Shown here: in pieces, positions 1 to 10,399 of the stretch | Position numbering within the stretch: position 1 is the first letter of the stretch | Layout: each line of letters begins with the position of its first letter | NCBI RefSeq assembly: GCF_026151205.1 | Contig: NC_087077.1 | Location: forward strand, 4,650,001 to 4,714,000 | DNA from: Bolinopsis microptera | Taxonomy: Eukaryota; Ctenophora; Tentaculata; Lobata; Bolinopsidae | Length of the DNA: 64,000 nucleotides | Direction: 5' to 3' | Notes under the pieces: generated by a model | What the model saw: the letters and a program-made list of their open reading frames with translations, nothing else | What the model was told of the DNA's origin: nothing | Database searches by the model: none | Made by a program: the position numbers and the translations under genes

Positions 1-1981
1 GGGTCAACTCTGATTTCTCCTGTTATGTTAATTGTTAATTTAAGTTAATACCATGTAGTCTAAACTTTGAGTTGTGATTTTATTTCAGGAAACTCTGTTG
101 TGAATTTTAGTTTTATAATCATAGTGATATTTCTTTATTTTATAGCTTATGATAATTGATAATCATAGCGATAATAATAATGATAATTATGCTGCAAACA
201 TGATTTCTCTTTGAAAATAAGATGTTTTAAAAAGTTACTCTCACTTGTATAAGCGAGGTTGAATATTTGCGTTTTTTGTAGACTGTTTAAAGAACTGGAT
301 ACTTTACAAGTGTACGAAGCAACATGTCCCAGAGAGAATGTGGATATTGTCAGAGTCGACTCTATCACTGATCCAATATCACGTAGGACGTCCGTTTTGG
401 TGTTGAGAGCGGAATTCACTGCATCGTTATCTGTAGCAGATAATGATTTATGTATTAACTGGTCGTAGTTAAATTGAAATATGGATTCATATTAATAAAT
501 AGAAGAAGGAATTTTGAGAATATTTTTCCAGGCCATGAATCCATTAGTTTGGCTAAGAATCCAAGTTTTCAAAACATCATGAAATAATACAAAATCAGTT
601 AGGTGGCAGACATACGACACATTCTTTTAATTACCTTTTAAGCGAATAACTTACTTGCACTGGCAGTCCACTCGACAGTTAAGGTAGCCGGTCCAACAGC
701 AGTACACTTCAGTAAGACTTCCTCCTCCAGTTCCGTTTCTGGTTCCAGAGTAGCATCACACATGCTTGGTTGCTCCGCTGAAACATTTACTATTATATAG
801 CTCGTGTATTTGTCGTCCATATCATATTCCTTCAGCTTCTCGATGGTAGAAGTTTAAATTTCACTGAGAAAGTATATAATACTCCCCTGTGGGAGGTAAA
901 TATTAAAATACAGACTTACTTTTGCAAATGTGAACATATCTGTACTTAGTTCGTTTCATTTGACTAAATATTCTGTTGGTATCGTAATAGGGTGTTCCAG
1001 ATAAGGGACCCCAACTGCTCCAGTTGTCGTTGTAAGTGAATAAAACAGCTGCTTTACTCTTATTGTCATCACTGTATTGCACAAAAATTTTATCCTTCGA
1101 TAAACTTGAAAATGTTAACTCGAAATCACCAGTGTTAGCTGAAATTAGATCATAAATTAAATAGAGCAGAGGGTGTCCTGATGCAATGAATCTAGATCAA
1201 AAGTACATCACTGAAAATACTATTTAAATCTAAATAGGCGTACTACGCAAATTACCTACCTATACCACTTATAGATTGCTCATAAGTTGTGGAAATTCCA
1301 TTCTTGCTGCCATAGATGTTGAGTTTGTTGCTATCGGTTAAAAACTCATGCTGGAATATAAGTGGCTCGTAGTTAGCCTTTGAATCTCCATAGTTCTGGA
1401 ATCTGAGGCATTTAAATTGTGAATAATTATTTGAAAGTGATCATTCTGCCAATAAGAATATAAAGTGCATTTTGTTATTGATATTTCGAAGCCAAAATCT
1501 TAATGGTTTCGGCTTAGCCAGAAACTAACAAGAGTTTGAGATTTCATCAAAAATTGTTGCAGCATTGATCGGTAGGTAAATGATTGTGCGTTAAAACATA
1601 GTTGATCGTCAAACTCGTGATTTAACCTCAAAGTGTCGACCATGCCACTGCTGGTATCAGTTAGATATGTACCCCCTATAGTAACAAGACCAGTGGGCTG
1701 GGTTGAGTCAGTCTTAACCCACATCAAATTGTCAGAATCTTTTTTACCATCTCGATTATCGAATGCAAACCAGCAAACTGAAAGCGATTGAAATTTTAAA
1801 AACCCGTTTTATTGGTAACAAAACCATTGAGAACAGCCAACGCACAAGGGGAGCATTTTGAACTTTCGAAAATTTGCAAAATAAACATAGATAATTCCTG
1901 TTGTTTAAATAGAGTACCTCCATCGCAATCTCCTGAAACAGCGAGAAAGGCAGAGAATGCACATATCAACACAAACAACAT
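1..1981 (-). CDS. Secreted or surface Ig-domain protein, 5' part (partial at left edge)
   Basis: Exons read on the minus strand: 1918-1981, 1530-1777, 1260-1395, 920-1138, 655-777, 245-430, and probably 1-19 continuing off the window. All have GT-AG borders, and their phases (1,0,1,1,1,1) join without a stop. The start at 1981 opens a hydrophobic signal peptide (MLFVLICAFSAFLAVSG). A region of about 200 residues with no family I recognise follows, rich in Trp, Tyr, Asp and Asn and beginning CWFAFDNRDG. The last two complete exons form an Ig-like domain: first Cys in EEEVLLKCTA, Trp in TVEWTA, and a C-terminal strand of the LTIS...ASYTCKVS type. A transmembrane segment or further Ig domains could lie beyond the left edge. 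The exon model is inferred; the Ig pattern is seen directly. A role in adhesion or recognition would be a guess. Confidence 0.6.
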
Positions 1982-2261
1982 TCTTGATACAACTTGTGTG
2001 GAATTACACCTCTGATGGACAAGCATTTCCATCATTTGTTTATTTTGAATAATCACATAATACCACATACAACACAATGCAATAAGGAAGTGATTTACAT
2101 TTCAATTACAGCTAATGTAGAGTTGCATTGCAATGCAATGGTTAGGTATCATGAAGTAGCAATTATCAAAACAGACCACCACCCGATTATTTGAGTCACA
2201 GATGATTTATTATATTGTTTGATTATATCTAGACATCAACATTACTATATAATAATTAGTA

Positions 2262-2820
2262 CTACTGTTCATCAGTGGGGTACTTCAAACTCTTTAGCTT
2301 AACTTCTTGTTTATGGAGGCTTTTCATGTCGTTTTCACTTGCAAATGCAATACTTGCAGGAAACTTATTGGGTAATAAAGATTGCTTGGGCAGAATCAAC
2401 AATTTATTACTGAAATTGAAAAAAATGAATTGAGGGGTGGTCAATTCAAAATTTTCCACATCTGAATAATATAAAGGCTACTCTTTTAAATTGATTCTTT
2501 AGATCCTTGTTAAGCAATAAGCAGCGCTTTTTGGAGTATGACTTAAGCTATTTTTGCTGAGAATCAGCTTTTTCAAATTGTCTCTGACTTCTGTTCCAGC
2601 TGGGATTGTTTCATTTGCTGTGATTTCAACAGTTATTTTGAATTTTGGGACAATTTTGATTTTTTGCAGTAGATTTACAATAGACAGTAGTTGCACTGGA
2701 TTTAATGAAGCCGGTATGTTTGGAATGAGGATCGAGCTGGTATGTTTGGAATGATCAGATCCGGTCTAACTCTGGTGTCAAACAGAACCTTCACTGCATC
2801 TTGGTAAGAGGTAGCGATTG
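2262..2820 (-). pseudogene. Unrecognised coding remnant, frameshifted by a 26-bp tandem duplication
   Basis: Two minus-strand reading frames lie close together. The upstream one (about 2499-2820) encodes a stretch around VRPDLIIPNIPA and then KIVPKFKITVEITANETIP. The downstream one (2262-2464) follows a good acceptor (ttattcag) and ends in a stop after PTDEQ. The upstream frame is broken because 26 bp around position 2712-2760 are present twice, which shifts the frame. Removing one copy in thought lets the frame run through. I find no convincing donor between the two pieces and recognise no family. It may be a pseudogene, or a live gene whose assembly or allele carries the duplication. Confidence 0.3.
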
Positions 2821-2829
2821 GGCCCCTTT

Positions 2830-3435
2830 ACACTAATAAACTGTACTGATAACAGAGCTCAAAAATTCAACGTGTGAGCTAAAGTGGTGGAAAGCATAAT
2901 TAATTACATGTTTGATGTGTCTTTACCTCACATATCAGTTAAATTAAAAAATGTTTGTAGAAATATTTATGATTAAAGGGGTCACTAATATTTTAACTAA
3001 TTATTAACAGGGCCCCTTTAAGTGGGCAATAACATACGCTTTGACACAATAGCTATGTGTAAAGCTGATAACGGAGGGGAGGGGGGTTTATAATTGTCCA
3101 AAACGTGATTATGTAATATTTGAATGGTCCTAAATATGTAATTTTGGTCTTAAAATTAGTAGCCTTGTGTGGCCAACATTTATTTTTTTAAAAGTACGTA
3201 GAGACTTTTCAATTTAATTCAAAAATTCTATGTATGATTGATGGTACTTCAAGTCAGGTACATGGTCTGTTGGGTGACTCAAACACTGCACTAATAAAAT
3301 TTATGTTGTTATTTTCAATCACATTTGAATTATTAATTTGGATGGGAAAATATTTATATATTTTTTCACATAGTCTGATGATACTTTATAGAGATGTGTG
3401 ATGTTGAATGAATTTTTACTTTACTTATTTTAAGT
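2830..3435. other. Intergenic, AT-rich; degenerate MITE-like segment
   Basis: No supported gene. The phrase gggcccctttaa/cact occurs twice (about 2819 and 3010). The stretch 3000-3130, with a G-rich run at about 3075-3090 and an ATAGCTATGTGTAAA phrase, faintly resembles the PIF-like MITE at 12604-12758 read in the other direction. Otherwise it is AT-rich with nothing recognisable. Confidence 0.4.
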
Positions 3436-3443
3436 GTCATAAG

Positions 3444-3714
3444 CAGTGATGTCACAAAGGGCCCCGCCAACCCCGCTGTGCAAGGGGGTGCCAAATGTCG
3501 TTTGAATGTGGGACAATTTTGAAAAACTTAAACTACGGTACTAGCAAAACTGTGCGTTTTGCTCTAGAAACACACTTTTTAAAATATTTTACAGGTGTAT
3601 CCTCTTAAATCATCTAATTTGTCCAATTTTAGGGAGGGGCGTCAACAGGGGAGGGGGCGCCAACAGGGGTGCTTTTTCAGCAGGGGGGCGCCAATAGGCA
3701 ACGTTACGCCATAA
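3444..3714. mobile_element. hAT-type MITE, copy 1 (8-bp target duplication GTCATAAG)
   Basis: A 271-bp insert bounded by GTCATAAG on both sides (3436-3443 and 3715-3722), an exact 8-bp duplication as hAT transposons make. The left end CAGTGATGTCACAAAGGG is a mutated form of the CAGTGGCGTAACGAAGGG type. The right end reads ...CAACGTTACGCCA. Internal sequence, including GGGACAATTTTGAAAAA and the GGCGCC-rich end, matches the copy at 42499-42787 in inverted orientation. No coding capacity. Confidence 0.8.
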
Positions 3715-3722
3715 GTCATAAG

Positions 3723-4145
3723 TTATGGCTCCACGCCTTAATTGAGAGACAAAATCGCAGAGCTATTAGTTATAGTCTTACAGTGTGAAGTAGTCCATTA
3801 GCTTCCTTGTTGCTGGATAGTGACAAAGAGGAACACCCAGATTGGATGCAAAGTTCAAATTTGTAACTTTGACGGCTGGCACTTTACACTTGGCAGTTTT
3901 GCTAATGTTTGAAAGAAATAATAGGAAAACAAATTCTAGGAAAACAAATTTAAATTTTGGTATTTATTAATAACAATCAAAACATATCATATCATAGAAA
4001 TAAAGCCGCGCGTTGGTTGACTGCCTCAGTAAGGTGAATAATTTAAGCTTGAAGGTGCCCTGCGCATTTACAGAACCTTATGCGGCGATCACATATTCAT
4101 GAGGACCTGTGAGCGCCAAATCTAATTTAAAGTTTCTAGAAATCA
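3723..4145. other. Intergenic, nothing recognised
   Basis: AT-rich sequence without a supported reading frame, repeat unit or RNA gene. Confidence 0.4.
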
Positions 4146-4155
4146 TACATCACTA

Positions 4156-4219
4156 TGGTGGCCGAGGAGGGTCATTTATTTTTTTTAATATTTTTTTTAA
4201 TGACCCTCCTCGGCCACCA
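4156..4219. mobile_element. 64-bp foldback MITE with 10-bp target duplication
   Basis: Arms TGGTGGCCGAGGAGGGTCA and its reverse complement enclose an AT-only loop of about 26 bp. The insert is flanked by TACATCACTA on both sides (4146-4155 and 4220-4229). A 10-bp duplication is in the range of Mutator-like elements (9-11 bp), but the element is too short to assign firmly. The arms match perfectly, which suggests recent insertion or selection for the hairpin. Confidence 0.8.
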
Positions 4220-4229
4220 TACATCACTA

Positions 4230-5082
4230 CGAGTTACTCATGATTTTGGATTATAAGAGTGCTGATTGTCAGATATTTCATTCATTCATACTTAATCGGT
4301 TTAAAACTGTATATTTAGAACTCACTATTGTTTAAACTACGAAAGCAGAACGTAGATAATGGACAATATACCGACGACAATACAATGATTATTTTATACT
4401 AGGTCGTTTGGGTATATTTTATACAAAAAATACGAGACACCTTTGTCAGAAGTCTCTTCCATCTAATCTCATCCCTGCCCCAATGCAGATGGACTAGATG
4501 TGTATATAATATTAACTGATTGTTGATATTTCATATATAATATTGGTAGCATTGGACAATTTCCGTTACATCTGTATTTTGCTCTGCCAATTGCATCACT
4601 TGACTTAATTTATTGTATATATACTGTTTGACACATTTTATACCTATTTTATACAAGTTATTTATTAAAATTTGAATTATTAAGAATATTTAAGATGATC
4701 TAATGTATCAGTATTAATTATGTTTGATTTGATTTGATCTTCCATTAAATCTACAGCCAATAAACACAGGCAGTTCAAATATTAAATTGACGATGTAGTC
4801 GAGAACAATTATGGTGAATGTAGTAAATTGGCCAGTTTTTTTTTGTTTTTTAATTAGTAAATTGGCCTTTTGTGTTTTAAGATGATGAAGCGTTTTTTAT
4901 ATAATTATATATAATAATATATATAATAATATAAGTTATAGAGTCCTGTAACACTTTAGTGCTTTGCTCTGGTAACAGGTAAAAATAATATCACATTTGT
5001 TATTATACGTTTCAAAGTCGTATTATTGATTATATGTACTTTTCCTGCTGAAGAAATTAATGAAAATAGTATAGTGGCTGTT
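4230..5082. other. Intergenic, AT-rich, nothing recognised
   Basis: Contains simple AT/TATA runs (about 4900-4935) and no supported gene. Confidence 0.4.
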
Positions 5083-5090
5083 ACTGGGCC

Positions 5091-5151
5091 GCGCTCAGCC
5101 TGTCATTCCGCCTAATCTCTATTAACATTAAAGCCTGGGGTCCTCAGGTAA
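5091..5151 (+). mobile_element. GC-rich MITE family A (TTACTGGGCC...CAGGTAA)
   Basis: Begins TTACTGGGCCGCGCTCAGCC and ends GGGGTCCTCAGGTAA. Read from either end the termini agree as an imperfect inverted repeat (TTAC-TGGG, then CTCAG-CT). AGTGGCTG flanks it at 5083-5090 and 5152-5159, an exact 8-bp target duplication. It is one of several copies in this window. Confidence 0.75.
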
Positions 5152-5331
5152 AGTGGCTGCTGATTGAAATTATCAATAACTGACAGCAGGCTAAATTTTT
5201 AATAATAACTCCATATCACTCTATGAAGACCTTGATCATTGAAATAACTTGTCGAAGTTAATAGGCAGCGCTCAGCCTATTTGCTATCATTCCGTCATTT
5301 AGCTTTATATTCGGTTTGTAGGTTTATATAT

Positions 5332-5640
5332 ATTACTGGGCTTGCTCTAACCAGACCCCTGTCGCTTGCAGTAGTGCGCGACCGCCGAAGGCGGCCATGG
5401 AGTATATATTCTACTTGTAAAACAAGCGCGTCACGCAGTACGCGTATACACATGACTATGTGAACGTACGCGTATACACATGGCTATGTGAATTACTGGG
5501 CCGCGCTCCGCCTGTCATTCCGCCGAATCTCTTATCTATTCGGTTTATGAATATGATAGCCTCAGGTAACATAATTGCAATTATGTTACCTTGGGACCTC
5601 AGGTTCGATGCATGGCGCGGCCTAGTATAATGCATTTTTA
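5332..5640 (+). repeat. GC-rich family B repeat followed by family A copies head to head
   Basis: At 5332 a TTACTGGGC terminus leads into GCTCTAACCAG...GCTTGCAGTAG, then the CCGCCGAAGGCGG palindrome, and a near-duplicated ACGCGTATACACATG(A/G)CTATGTGAA. This block recurs inverted at about 59271-59440 and partly at 27606-27675. At 5493 a family A copy starts. Its right end (CAGGTAA) meets a second, inverted end through the palindrome TAACATAATTGCAATTATGTTA (about 5567-5589). Confidence 0.6.
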
Positions 5641-5689
5641 TTTTACATTTAATTATAGCTTAGCATAAATGTTTATATGTTATAACCTA

Positions 5690-5880
5690 CCTTGTAGCGC
5701 GATGCGTTACTGTGCTGCGCCGCGCACTCAATGAGGCTTCTCACAGCGACAGATCGGCGAAATGCGCTACTGTGCCTCGCCGAGCTGCCATGAATTGACA
5801 TCGTCAATTAATAACCTTCCAAGACGCGCGCCGAATTGGAACAAATATTTTAAGAATATCATCCGTTAATAGTGCAATAG
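5690..5880 (+). repeat. GC-rich family C repeat
   Basis: Contains the block AGATCGGCGAAATGCGCTAC followed by GAATTGACATCGTCAATTA. Related blocks appear at 27550-27595, 39485-39592, 40105-40225, 58578-58690 and 61098-61180, in both orientations. Several of these carry a CTGGGCC-type end, which links them to families A and B. No coding capacity. Confidence 0.5.
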
Positions 5881-6011
5881 TGCATCACGCTACAATTCAA
5901 AAACAAATTACTGACTGTCAGAGCTGCACGTTTGACAGTGGGGCTTCCAGGCTTCCCCATCACGTTATGGACGAAGTTCAACGCAAATTTACCAACCCTC
6001 CTCAACACCTT

Positions 6012-6115
6012 GCTCTATCCAGAGCCCTTGCGCTTGTAGTGGCGCGCGCCCGCCTCACGGCTTGTGAAACAAGCGCGCCCGCAGTGGCACGAAAGCACAT
6101 GGTTAGGTGAACTCG
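6012..6115 (+). repeat. Diverged family B repeat
   Basis: Reads CTATCCAGAGCCCTTGCGCT, then GCGCGCGCCCGCC, a GTGAAACAAGCGCG block and GAAAGCACATGGTTAGGTGA. The same blocks occur in reverse at 39766-39880, so this is a dispersed repeat. An open frame across it on either strand is not convincing as a gene. Confidence 0.5.
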
Positions 6116-6244
6116 ACACCAATCGTTTGCATCATTTAACCAAATCAGAGAGCGTGCACTCAACGTATCTCTCGATATCTTCCATTCCATACCCCCTCTC
6201 CAAGATACTGATCGGACAACACGACATCAAAGTCACCCACTCCT

Positions 6245-6305
6245 TTACCTGGGGACCCGGACCTCAGGCTATCATGTTCAGGCCAGGCTGAGCGCGGCCC
6301 AGTAA
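6245..6305 (-). mobile_element. MITE family A, inverted, 8-bp target duplication
   Basis: Reads TTACCTGGGGACC at the left and GCTGAGCGCGGCCCAGTAA at the right, the inverse of the 5091 copy. CCACTCCT flanks it exactly (6237-6244 and 6306-6313). A short internal duplication (ACCCGGACCTCAGG) distinguishes this copy. Confidence 0.75.
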
Positions 6306-6512
6306 CCACTCCTCAGCTCAGCTACCTCCTCACCAAGACAAAGACCGGAAGACTCACCACAACGCCTACCTTACTCGGGATTATTATAACCGGGATAAAG
6401 TGGTGGGTTTTGGAAGATTCCGCCATATTTTTCCCGGTCATAAAAAACCCGCCGACTCAGATTGTGGGGTTCCAAGGGGATGGTGATCATCATATTTTAC
6501 ATGAAGTCTCAT

Positions 6513-6547
6513 AGGATACAAGGATACAAGGATACAAGGATACAAAA
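6513..6547 (-). repeat. LINE 3' tail, octamer repeat
   Basis: About four copies of GGATACAA on the plus strand, i.e. TTGTATCC on the LINE strand, directly beyond the LINE's 3' untranslated region. Short octamer tails instead of poly(A) are known for CR1/L2-type LINEs. This marks the 3' end of the minus-strand element. Confidence 0.6.
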
Positions 6548-6675
6548 GTGATAATTATTTTATTGAATTCACAATAGTTATAATTCTGAAATAATTTAAG
6601 GTTACACAATTCTAGTTATTTACAGATGTGTAGGGATAAAATAGAAATGTTTAATATAATACTATTTTTGAGGTC

Positions 6676-9600
6676 CTATAGCATTATGCATTGGCCAGTA
6701 TTTGAGTGGAAATCTGGGCTCTTATAGTAGGCTGTAAAATTTTCGTTCACAGAGAGAATTGAATGGATTGCTCTTGCTGAGGCAGTAAATTTTGAAGGGG
6801 CTAGTGTTTTATCGGATAGTAAACCGGCTAGGTCAGTAATATTTTTGGGATGGAAGTTAAATTTTTCTCTAACTGAGGAGTAGAGTAAACAGTCAGTTAG
6901 AACATGAATTTCGTCCTCAATAGGCTTAAGCCCCTTGCTGAAAAAGCAAAAAGTGCACCATCGATGTTCTCTTGGTACTAGGGGGGTTTCGTAACGGCCC
7001 CTCTCAATGTAATTGTAAAGATTGTGGCAGCTAATACGAAACCTTGTTAAGCTTTTCCGAGCATCGGGGATCTTAACCACTCCTAAGTATGTTTCTGGTT
7101 CAAAATCATGTTTAATTTGATTGTAGAATTCTAATTTAGGTGAGGATGCCTTGGCAGATTTCCAGGTATCCACAAATTCTTCCCTCATGTTGTGACTGAT
7201 TTGGGTAGAGAGCTTGGATTTTGAAGTGGATGAGTGGGGGAAGTTATATTTGGTGAGAAGATTAGAGATGTTGGTGTACCAAGGAAGGCCCAGCATAATC
7301 TGCTCGTGAAATGCAGCGGAGAGAAGTTCATTTTCAGTGCTTTCAAGGCGAGTATAGAAATCTATTGCAAGTTTGCAGGCTTCAAAGAAGAGGGGGTGGC
7401 GCCCACTTTCGCCCCAGCAGCCTATATTTGATGCTTTTGAATGGACAGACAAGGACCACTTGATAAACTTAAGGTGGAATCTTTCATAGTGGTCTTGTGA
7501 GATGTACCTGAGAGTATGCTGGGGGTTGGCTTTGCTATCTGTTTTGGAGAGGTATCTCATGGTTTTTGAGTGAGGACATAAGATTTGGCAGCCATAGAGC
7601 AGTATCGGTTTTATTAGAGAGTCAAATAGAATGTTTAGAGAACGGTGAGAGAGGGCATCTTTGACGATATTGCCTTTGAGGCCATAGAGAGCACGGAGAG
7701 CCTTGGCCCTCAGTTCAGTATTTGCTGCTGTAAAAGATCCATTTCTGTGGAATATAATGCCAAGATAGCAGTATTGAGTATTTTTCGGTGTGTTGGATGG
7801 GCTGGCCTCCCAAAATGAATGTTTCATAGGATTGTTTTCTTTTAGGAGGGCAGAATATGAGAATCTTGGTTTTTTTAAATATTTACTTCAAGGCCCATAG
7901 AGTTACAGAAGTCGAATAGGATGTTTATATTGTCTTGCAAGGCCTTGGGACTTAGGGCAAGTAGGACAAGATCGTCAGCCCAGAGCAGATGTGATATTAG
8001 GACGTCAGCTAGAATAGGATAATCACCAACAGATTTCAGGAGAGATGACAAGTCGTTGATATAGATTTTAAAAAGGTCCGGTGATAGAGGGTGTCCCTGC
8101 TCTGTTCCTTTTCCAATGTCAATATTAGGGGACAAGAGTTTGGAGATTTTTATATGAGCTATTGAGTTTCTATACATATCACTTAGGCAATTGAAGAAGT
8201 TTCCAGTTATTCCAAGGCATGTGATTTTGTGCAGAAGGAGGTCCCTACATACAGTGTCAAAGGCCTTTCTTAGATCAACAAAGCATGCATAGAGACGAGC
8301 TTTCTTAACCTTGGTATATTTGTCAATGACTGTCTTAAGGGTAAAAACGTGGTCATTTGTTTGAGCACCCTTCGAGAACCCTAGTTGTTCTTTTGGGTCA
8401 GGGCAGTAGAGCTTTTTGAAGTGCAGGAGACGCTCAAGTAAGATGCTAGAAAACAGTTTACCCATACAGCTACCAACAGCTATTGCTCTGTAGTTGTCCA
8501 GGCTGAAAGGGTTGCCAGACTTGTAAATAGGAGTAATGATGCTGGTGTGCCATGGATAGTAACCGGAGACCAGTGAGTGGTTGAAGTTTTTGAGGATGGC
8601 TTTGAGACAAAGCGGAGTTACGCTCTGAAGCATCTCGTTGGATATCAAGTCGTTTGAGCAACTTTTACCTTTTTTGAGATTTTTGATGGCAGAGGTCACT
8701 TCAGATTCTGACATGAGCTTATTTAGGATATCCAGATCTGGTGGTTCAGGGTAATGTTTGTGATTGTGGTGAGTGAGATCTGGCTCCTGGTCTGGTTTTT
8801 TATAAAGGGATGCAAAGAAGTCATGGAAGCTAGCTAAATCAAATTTGTCAAGTAAGGGGCTAGTGTCATGTTCTTGTTTAAGCCGTTTAAATTTTTTCCA
8901 GTCGAGTATGTGACCTTCTTCTATAGCTTCATTTAACTTCTTAAGAAAAGCTACTTTCTTACTGTTTACAAAATTGCTATGCTTGTTGCGTTGCTTAAAA
9001 TATTCTAGTCTGAGGATACTGTTACAGTGCTTACTACCAAGCCGATTTGCTAGCCTATTAAGGTTCCGCCGCGAGGAGTTGACTTGTGGGTCGAACCATT
9101 TTTTACGGGCAGAATTTTTGGGAGGCTTTTTCACTTTTAAGGCTATATCAGCAGCACTGTGGAGACATTTTATGACTGCATCGTTCAGTTCGTGATTGCC
9201 CTCCAGAGTACTGCTAAATTCATTTGTCACAATGCTTTCCAGATTGTTGATAATTTCGGGAGAGGTAAGGGCTTTTTTAAATAGTGAATGGGAGGTGTTG
9301 CTGTCCCACTTATAGCCACAAGGAAAGTTAGAAAAGTCTGGGAGCTGGAAGTTTGCGACAAATGGTTCAAATGTAGTGAGTTTCAAGACTAATGGACAAT
9401 GATCAGAGTATGATGTAAACTCTTTTACTTGGAGAGAGTTTACATGATCTCTTGCCCATGAGGTGATTACAAAATAGTCGACCACACTGCTTCCATTGTA
9501 TTTGTGACAGGTCATTTTTCCAGTGGTGTCCCCAAGGGTACGACCATTAAGAATTTTGAGTTGGTTATTGATAACCATGTCAAGGAAGTGTTGGCAGTGG

Positions 9601-9740
9601 GGTTCAGATATTGTAAGGTCAGAATTGTTTCTTGGTTCTTCTATGTCGTGCTCGAGTCCAATGTCGTTATAGATATGTGCTAGAGAAGACTTTTGAAGCA
9701 GTGGATGGAGGGCTGTAACTTTATTGGCGGTTGCTACCAT
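6676..9740 (-). pseudogene. LINE-4: APE endonuclease / reverse transcriptase, 5'-truncated and frameshifted
   Basis: The upstream frame (7875-9740) holds the end of an APE-type endonuclease (SSVVDYFVIT and YSDHCPL motifs). A reverse transcriptase follows: FVDLRKAFDTV, GTEQGHPLSPDLF, and the catalytic WADD at about 7971-7982. The downstream frame (6676-7827) continues with YLGIIFHRNGSF and a C-terminal region ending in a Cys/His-containing segment (WCTFCFF, EIHVLTDC). The frame is lost at an A-run near 7865-7880 (one extra base) and shifts again within about 40 bp. The first half of the endonuclease is missing. It is a dead, 5'-truncated copy. Confidence 0.85.
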
Positions 9741-10399
9741 AATTTCGTTATAAAAATCACAATTTGGTTATAGAAATCAGATTTCAGGGTGGACCGTGAT
9801 CCTCACTTTTCTTGCCCATGAAGTGAGTAAACTGTGCCACTATTTCATGGTCCACGGTGGATTGATTACTGGAGCAGTTGAAGATGCAAAGCCAAGACGT
9901 TCCCCAATACCAAGCGGTGGGCAGAAAATTAAGCTCCGGCTGACCTTCAGAGCAGTAGCCCCATTAGCGGACAAAATGAAAGTCTTGTTAAGACAACAAT
10001 ACAACTTCGAATTTGACGGTCAGCAGCAGTGAGCAGGGGGATATCAATAATGATAATGGAGGGGACATTAGCGATAATGAGAATGAGAATACGCTTTAAT
10101 GAAGATTTGACTTATTATTGCTATAGATTTATTTTCCTTTAAATACTAGACGTGTCTTTTTTTCTATTTCTGAGTAATATCAGTAACTGTAAATTGAAAT
10201 AACTTCTTTAACAAGTAACAAAAACAGAAATTTCGGTTGAAAATTTGTTGACCTCTGAAAAAAAACTTGAAAGGTCGGCCACCGGTAAATACATGACCGG
10301 GATAATTTGGCGGGTTTTGGGAAATTCCGCCATATTTTTCCCGGTTATTAATTTTCCCAGTCATAAATTAACCCGCTATAATATTCCCGAGTAAGGTAC

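Larger units (their letters stand above)
6369..10396. mobile_element. TA-flanked element with inverted ends enclosing a LINE
   Basis: CCTTACTCGGG at 6369 and its inverse CCCGAGTAAGG ending at 10396 are each flanked by TA. For about 100 bp inward both ends carry matching blocks (CCGCCATATTTTTCCCGGT and GGCGGGTTTTGG), themselves partly palindromic. This looks like a TA-target DNA element (Tc1/mariner-like duplication) into which the LINE at 6513-9740 has inserted. I see no transposase. The region 9741-10270 holds a short plus-strand frame (9796-10032) that I cannot assign. Confidence 0.55.

Noticed and set aside
5332-5493. Family B considered as a tRNA-derived SINE
   Set aside because: No A-box/B-box pair with proper spacing and no 3' tail is visible. 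The ends fit the MITE termini instead.
5281-6291. Several short open frames in the GC-rich repeat region
   Set aside because: They coincide with dispersed repeats that recur inverted at 39 and 58-59 kb and show no protein-like conservation.
9796-10032. A 78-codon plus-strand frame between LINE-4 and the right inverted end
   Set aside because: I see no recognisable motif. It could be a fragment of the DNA element's own gene, but the sequence does not support saying so.
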